A stretch of 64,000 bases of DNA. It comes from Arabiibacter massiliensis (GTDB lineage: Bacteria; Actinomycetota; Coriobacteriia; Coriobacteriales; Eggerthellaceae). The notes beneath the pieces are model-generated. The model was not told the DNA's origin. It searched no databases and saw nothing but the letters and a program-made list of their open reading frames with translations. Shown piece by piece: positions 60,639 through 64,000 of this stretch (position 1 is its first letter; each line of letters opens with the position of its first letter). A program made the position numbers and the translations under genes. The stretch spans positions 1,302,001 through 1,366,000 of the forward strand of contig NZ_LT827021.1 of assembly GCF_900169505.1 (NCBI RefSeq), written 5' to 3'.

Positions 60639-62379
60639 GTCGTGGATCCTCCTTCGATGCGATGTCGGCGCCGGAAACGCCGGTAGCGCCCGCTGCCGCG
60701 GACGCGAGGGCGGCGTCGTCGCCGAAAGCCAGTATAGCGTCAAGCTGGGCGGCGCGGCCGATCTCCGCGCCTTCTTCAGCCCTCCGTTCCCAACCCGTTT
60801 TCCTGCGCACGCGCTCTGCGGGGCTTCCCTCGGGCTCGAGGACCGTGGCCACGGCCGCATCGCGCAGGCGCTCCCCCGTCTCCCGCATGCGCTCGGCCAC
60901 CGGGGCTTTCCCGCCCTCGGACGCCGCCGCCCGGCGCGCCCCCCTCCACGCGCGGAACCGCGCGACGTTCTCGCGGAACTCGCGCACGAGGCGCGGCGCG
61001 TCCTCCTGGGGCACGAGGGGCCGGTCGAATGCGGCGCGCTTCCAGAACAGCCACGCCACCAGCGCGACGGCCGCCATGGCCACCTGCCAGGTGTTCACGT
61101 AGAGGAACTCCGCGCCGGCCAGCAATACGAGCGCGCCCAGCGTGAGCGCCCACGCGGTGCGCAGGCGCAGGATGAGGCCCACCGCCAGCACCACGAGCAC
61201 GACGCTGCCCGCCACGAGCGCCGGACCGATGAGCACGCCGCCCATGTTCACCCACTCGGTGAGCACGGTGAACGGCTCGAACGACTGCGGGATGAGCGCG
61301 AGGCCCAGGTTGACCAGGCCGATGACGAGCACGAGCGTGCCGGAGAGCCACCCCATGTCCTTCGCGCGCTTCTCCTCGGAAGGGTCCTTCTTCTCGGCGA
61401 AGAAGCCCGACTGGGACAGCAGCACGGCGCCGATGCAGAACGGCATCCAGAACATGATGCCGCGGTACACCAGCGCGATGGCCGTGGCCGTGGCCAGCGA
61501 GCAGCCGTGCGCCGTGAGGATGGCCGCGATGGCCGCCTCCACCACGCCCACGCCCTGCGGCGTGGGGCTGAGTATCACCGAGATGGCCGCCACCGCGAAC
61601 GCCGCCACGAGCGCGGCCACGTTGTCGAAGCCGAACGCGTAGCCGATGGCCACGAGGCACGCCATGTTGAGGATGGCCGAGAACGACGCGTAGGCCACCG
61701 TGACCAGCGTGCCCTGCGGGTTCTTCGCCAGGATGGACGCCGAGGATATGAACGACGACGCCATCTTGCGGCCCCAAGCGGGCTTGAGGTGCTTCTTCAG
61801 CAGGCCGAGCGCCTTGTTGATGAGCGATTCCACGCCTATGAACACGCGGAACAGGATGCGCGGACGGCGGTATCCCGCCACGAACATGCTGGAGAGCACC
61901 GCGAGCACCACGGCGAGCGCGAGGCCGCCCACGAGGAAGAGCGCGTTCATGGAGCCCGACACGAGCATGGTGACGAAGCCGATGACCGAGATCACGAGGA
62001 TGGCCGCGAAGTAGCCGATCTGCGAGAGGATGGCGCCGGAGGTGGACTGGCCCGCGTCGCAGCCGCGCCGGTGCGCGTCGTCGATGATGAAGGCAACGCC
62101 GGTCGCGCCGCTGAACAGGCAGAACGTGTTGATGAACACGAGCGAGAAGATGAGGATGACGTTGTGCCAGAAGCCCGTCTTATGCCCCACGGCCTCGAAG
62201 GCCGCGTCGTAGGAGGCCGCCTGCACCAGATGGCGCGCCAGCATGAGCACGCACGCCACCACGAGCGGCACGAGCGCGCCGGTCTTGAGCGTCGCGACGA
62301 AGCTGGCCAGGTAATCGGCGTTCGCGATGAGGAAGCACACCGCCACGATGCCGATGACCAGCAGCAGCGCTTTCTTCAA
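60622..62379 (-). CDS. Long YbhN/LPG-synthase transmembrane-domain protein with basic C-terminal tail
   Basis: 585 residues. The first 330 residues are the YbhN core (SGATGVAFIIDDAHRRGCDAGQ, ILSPTPQGVGVVEAAIAAIL, LVYRGIMFWMPFCIGAVLL); then a further cluster of four helices (TLVLVIGLVNLGLALI; LIGPALVAGSVVLVVL; ALTLGALVLLAGAEFLYV; VAMAAVALVAWLFW) and a 110-residue charged, Arg/Ala-rich cytoplasmic tail. The start is TTG at 62379 with GAAGGGG upstream. It is the first gene of the three-gene operon with the ATP-grasp enzyme and the shorter paralogue. Confidence 0.82.
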   Translation of the reverse strand: MKKALLLVIGIVAVCFLIANADYLASFVATLKTGALVPLVVACVLMLARHLVQAASYDAAFEAVGHKTGFWHNVILIFSLVFINTFCLFSGATGVAFIIDDAHRRGCDAGQSTSGAILSQIGYFAAILVISVIGFVTMLVSGSMNALFLVGGLALAVVLAVLSSMFVAGYRRPRILFRVFIGVESLINKALGLLKKHLKPAWGRKMASSFISSASILAKNPQGTLVTVAYASFSAILNMACLVAIGYAFGFDNVAALVAAFAVAAISVILSPTPQGVGVVEAAIAAILTAHGCSLATATAIALVYRGIMFWMPFCIGAVLLSQSGFFAEKKDPSEEKRAKDMGWLSGTLVLVIGLVNLGLALIPQSFEPFTVLTEWVNMGGVLIGPALVAGSVVLVVLAVGLILRLRTAWALTLGALVLLAGAEFLYVNTWQVAMAAVALVAWLFWKRAAFDRPLVPQEDAPRLVREFRENVARFRAWRGARRAAASEGGKAPVAERMRETGERLRDAAVATVLEPEGSPAERVRRKTGWERRAEEGAEIGRAAQLDAILAFGDDAALASAAAGATGVSGADIASKEDPRHDSAR

Positions 62380-62440
62380 AGCGACCCCTTCCGCGAACCT
62401 TGACCCGAAAGAGATCAGTATACCACGACCGCGGCGCGCG

Positions 62441-63283
62441 CTACCGCCCGGCGGCCGCGCGCGCCGCTTGGAGGACGCGCACCCGGTCGCGGATGTTCGT
62501 CACGTCGAACAGCACGGCGATGAGGAACGCCACGGCCAGGCCGCCCGTGACCGCCCCCTGCCGGGGCGCGATCATGAAGACGAACGGCGCGCCGATGAGC
62601 ACGATGGGGATGATGAACCCGATGAGGCAGCTGCCGAGGCGCTTCCACAACCCGTAGACGACCGAGGCCATCACGTAGAAGAACAGCCCCGTGGCCGGCG
62701 TGCCCAGAAGCGAGAGAGCCACGAGCAGAAACGCCTTCGCCGCCACGGCGCCGCCCTCGCGCTTGAGGTCGGCGGTGGCATCGGCGAGCGCCTCCTGCGG
62801 CGTCTTCTGCGGGGCGGCCGTCGCGCGGAACGGCGCGAAGGGGTCGAACGGGTCGAAATCGAACGGCATGCCGCCGCCCGCCTCGCCGCCGGCCGAGCGC
62901 GTGCCGTCCCACGAGGTCCACACATAGGTGGTGCGGCCCCCGCCGGAGGACGTCGTCGTGGGCTGGCCCTGGCCGAACGGCCATCCCGCGAACGGGTCCC
63001 ACTCGCCTTGCGGCGCGCCGGCCGGGTGCGCGTAGGGGTTGCCCGCGTAGGGGCGCGGGTCGCGGCGCGGGTCGAACTCGGGCGTCCACGAGCGGTTGAG
63101 CAGCACGTCGCGCGCCTCGTTGATGCGCTTGGTGAACTCCTCGGCCTCCGCGCGCTCCGGGGAGTCGAGCGGGAACTTGTCCGGGTGATGCGCGATCACC
63201 AGCTTGCGGTGGGCTTGTTTGACCTCGTCGTCGGTCGCGCCCTCGGTGAGCCCCAGGTGTTTGAGCGCTTCGGATTTCTTCAT
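62441..63283 (-). CDS. DnaJ-domain membrane protein
   Basis: 280 residues. The J domain (about 1-70) carries HHPDKFP, the HPD motif that stimulates Hsp70 ATPase. A Gly/Pro/Phe-rich middle (about 75-155) leads to three or four membrane helices (AFLLVALSLLGTPATGLFFYVMA; LIGFIIPIVLIGAPFVFMIA; VTGGLAVAFLIAVLF). It may recruit DnaK to the membrane; no partner genes are adjacent. Confidence 0.82.
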   Translation of the reverse strand: MKKSEALKHLGLTEGATDDEVKQAHRKLVIAHHPDKFPLDSPERAEAEEFTKRINEARDVLLNRSWTPEFDPRRDPRPYAGNPYAHPAGAPQGEWDPFAGWPFGQGQPTTTSSGGGRTTYVWTSWDGTRSAGGEAGGGMPFDFDPFDPFAPFRATAAPQKTPQEALADATADLKREGGAVAAKAFLLVALSLLGTPATGLFFYVMASVVYGLWKRLGSCLIGFIIPIVLIGAPFVFMIAPRQGAVTGGLAVAFLIAVLFDVTNIRDRVRVLQAARAAAGR

Positions 63284-63368
63284 GCCCCCACTTTACGTGA
63301 CGGCAACGCCCACGAGCGCCCTCCCCCGCCGCCGTTGCCCACCCGTCAAACAACATCCACAAACCCTG

Positions 63369-63531
63369 CCCCTTGTCATCCTGAGCGGAGCGCGTCAGCG
63401 CGGAGTCGAAGGATCCCGTGTGGTGCCAACCGGAAGTCTTCCAGCTATCGCCGCACGGGTTCCTTCGACTCGCTTCGCTCGCTCAGGATGACAAGAGGGG
63501 CACTGCGCTCGCTCAGGATGACAAGAGGGGC
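63369..63531. repeat. TCATCCTGAG palindromic repeat with duplicated right end
   Basis: The hairpin spans about 63369-63500 and its last 26 bases (63476-63501) are directly repeated at 63506-63531. It fills the 316-base gap between the DnaJ-domain gene and purH, which otherwise holds only the purH terminator. Confidence 0.85.
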
Positions 63532-63548
63532 TCACGAGCCTGAACACA

Positions 63549-63576
63549 CGGACGGCCTCCCGGGGGAGGCCGTCCG
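63549..63576 (-). terminator. Terminator hairpin downstream of purH
   Basis: CGGACGGCCTCC and GGAGGCCGTCCG form a perfect 12-bp stem with a 4-base loop, 24 bases past the purH stop; no clear T-run. Confidence 0.6.
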
Positions 63577-63599
63577 AAGGCGCGTCGAAGCCGCGGTAT

Positions 63600-64000
63600 C
63601 TAGTGGCGGAAGTGCCTATGCCCGGTGAACACGAGCGCGATGCCGTGCTCGTCGGCGGCGGCGATCACTTCCTCGTCGCGGATGGAGCCGCCCGGCTCGA
63701 TGACGGCCGTCACGCCCGCGTCGGCGAGCGCGTCGAGGCCGTCGCGGAACGGGAAGAACGCGTCGGAGGCCGCCACGGCGCCCTTCGCCTTCTCGCCCGC
63801 CTGCTCCACGGCGATGCGCGCGGAGTTCACGCGGTTGGGCTGCCCGCCGCCCACGCCCACGGTGGCGCGGCCCTTCGTGAGGGTGATGGCGTTGGACTTC
63901 ACCGACTTGCACACCTTCCACGCGAACAGGAGCTCGGCCATCTCCTCGTCGGTGGGCTGGCGCTTCGTGGGAACCGTGAACGCCGCGGGGTCCTCGGCCA
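63600..64000 (-). CDS. purH: Bifunctional AICAR formyltransferase/IMP cyclohydrolase PurH (3' part)
   Basis: The last 132 codons of PurH, which catalyses the final two steps of IMP synthesis; the 5' end lies beyond the window. The AICAR transformylase C-terminus is recognisable: [91 protein letters not shown]. It is in frame to the window edge ([14 protein letters not shown]). Confidence 0.93.
   Translation of the reverse strand, partial: AEDPAAFTVPTKRQPTDEEMAELLFAWKVCKSVKSNAITLTKGRATVGVGGGQPNRVNSARIAVEQAGEKAKGAVAASDAFFPFRDGLDALADAGVTAVIEPGGSIRDEEVIAAADEHGIALVFTGHRHFRH

Overview
The window is high-GC bacterial DNA whose gene set and order fit an actinobacterium of the Eggerthellaceae/Coriobacteriia type (Eggerthella- or Gordonibacter-like). 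This is inferred from gene content: a riboflavin ECF transporter operon, a two-gene cobalamin methionine synthase, CIRCE-controlled clpC, GGDEF/EAL receptors and many one-component regulators. No 16S gene is present, so the genus is not proven. Most of the window is strongly GC-rich and densely packed. About 37.2-43.8 kb is visibly AT-richer and holds accessory genes.

Layout. 0.2-2.3 kb: an amino-acid:Na+ symporter and an ATC-hydrolase-like protein. 2.6-6.2 kb: an FMN riboswitch followed by ribU-ecfA1-ecfA2-ecfT, a complete riboflavin importer. 6.2-14.8 kb: small proteins, an ECF sigma factor with a DUF4179 membrane partner, a ModD-like enzyme, an MTA/SAH deaminase-type amidohydrolase, an Mrp/NBP35 Fe-S ATPase and a small membrane protein. 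14.97 kb: tRNA-Ala(GGC). 15.2-18.2 kb: a solute-sensing GGDEF-EAL receptor. 18.3-23.8 kb: metF, a reactivation-domain protein and a metH without its own reactivation domain, with a TspO-like protein upstream. 24.3-32.7 kb: a U32 peptidase-family protein, cysS, ispF, ispD, serine acetyltransferase and clpC. 33.0-34.0 kb: a promoter, a structured small RNA and an Abi_2/AbiF HEPN protein, a probable RNA-associated abortive-infection module. 34.1-37.2 kb: lysS with an extra C-terminal tRNA-binding domain, greA, tatA and tRNA-Pro(CGG).

37.7-43.8 kb is the accessory zone: a SEFIR/TIR protein, a truncated group II (probably IIC) intron next to a terminator hairpin, two secreted paralogues, two small Xre regulators, a DUF2975 membrane protein and a 28-codon peptide gene with a near-ideal ribosome binding site and terminator. 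43.8-52.9 kb: two ABC efflux-type systems with their regulators (an Xre membrane regulator, and an OmpR/histidine-kinase pair divergent from a MacAB-like operon). 53.0-58.1 kb: a solute-binding lipoprotein, a dCache-like GGDEF-EAL protein and a thioesterase in one operon. 58.4-62.4 kb: two YbhN/LPG-synthase-type flippase proteins flanking an ATP-grasp enzyme. The window ends with a DnaJ-domain membrane protein and the 3' part of purH.

Palindromic repeats are a strong theme. One family (core TCATCCTGAGCG...TCGAAGGATCCC) occurs in at least seven places, interrupts metH in frame, and supplies the stop codons of two converging genes. A second (GGCAAGGGC hairpins) occurs at two loci. Several 100-160 bp elements with long terminal inverted repeats are also present, at least two of them related. 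No CRISPR array, rRNA or replication origin was seen.
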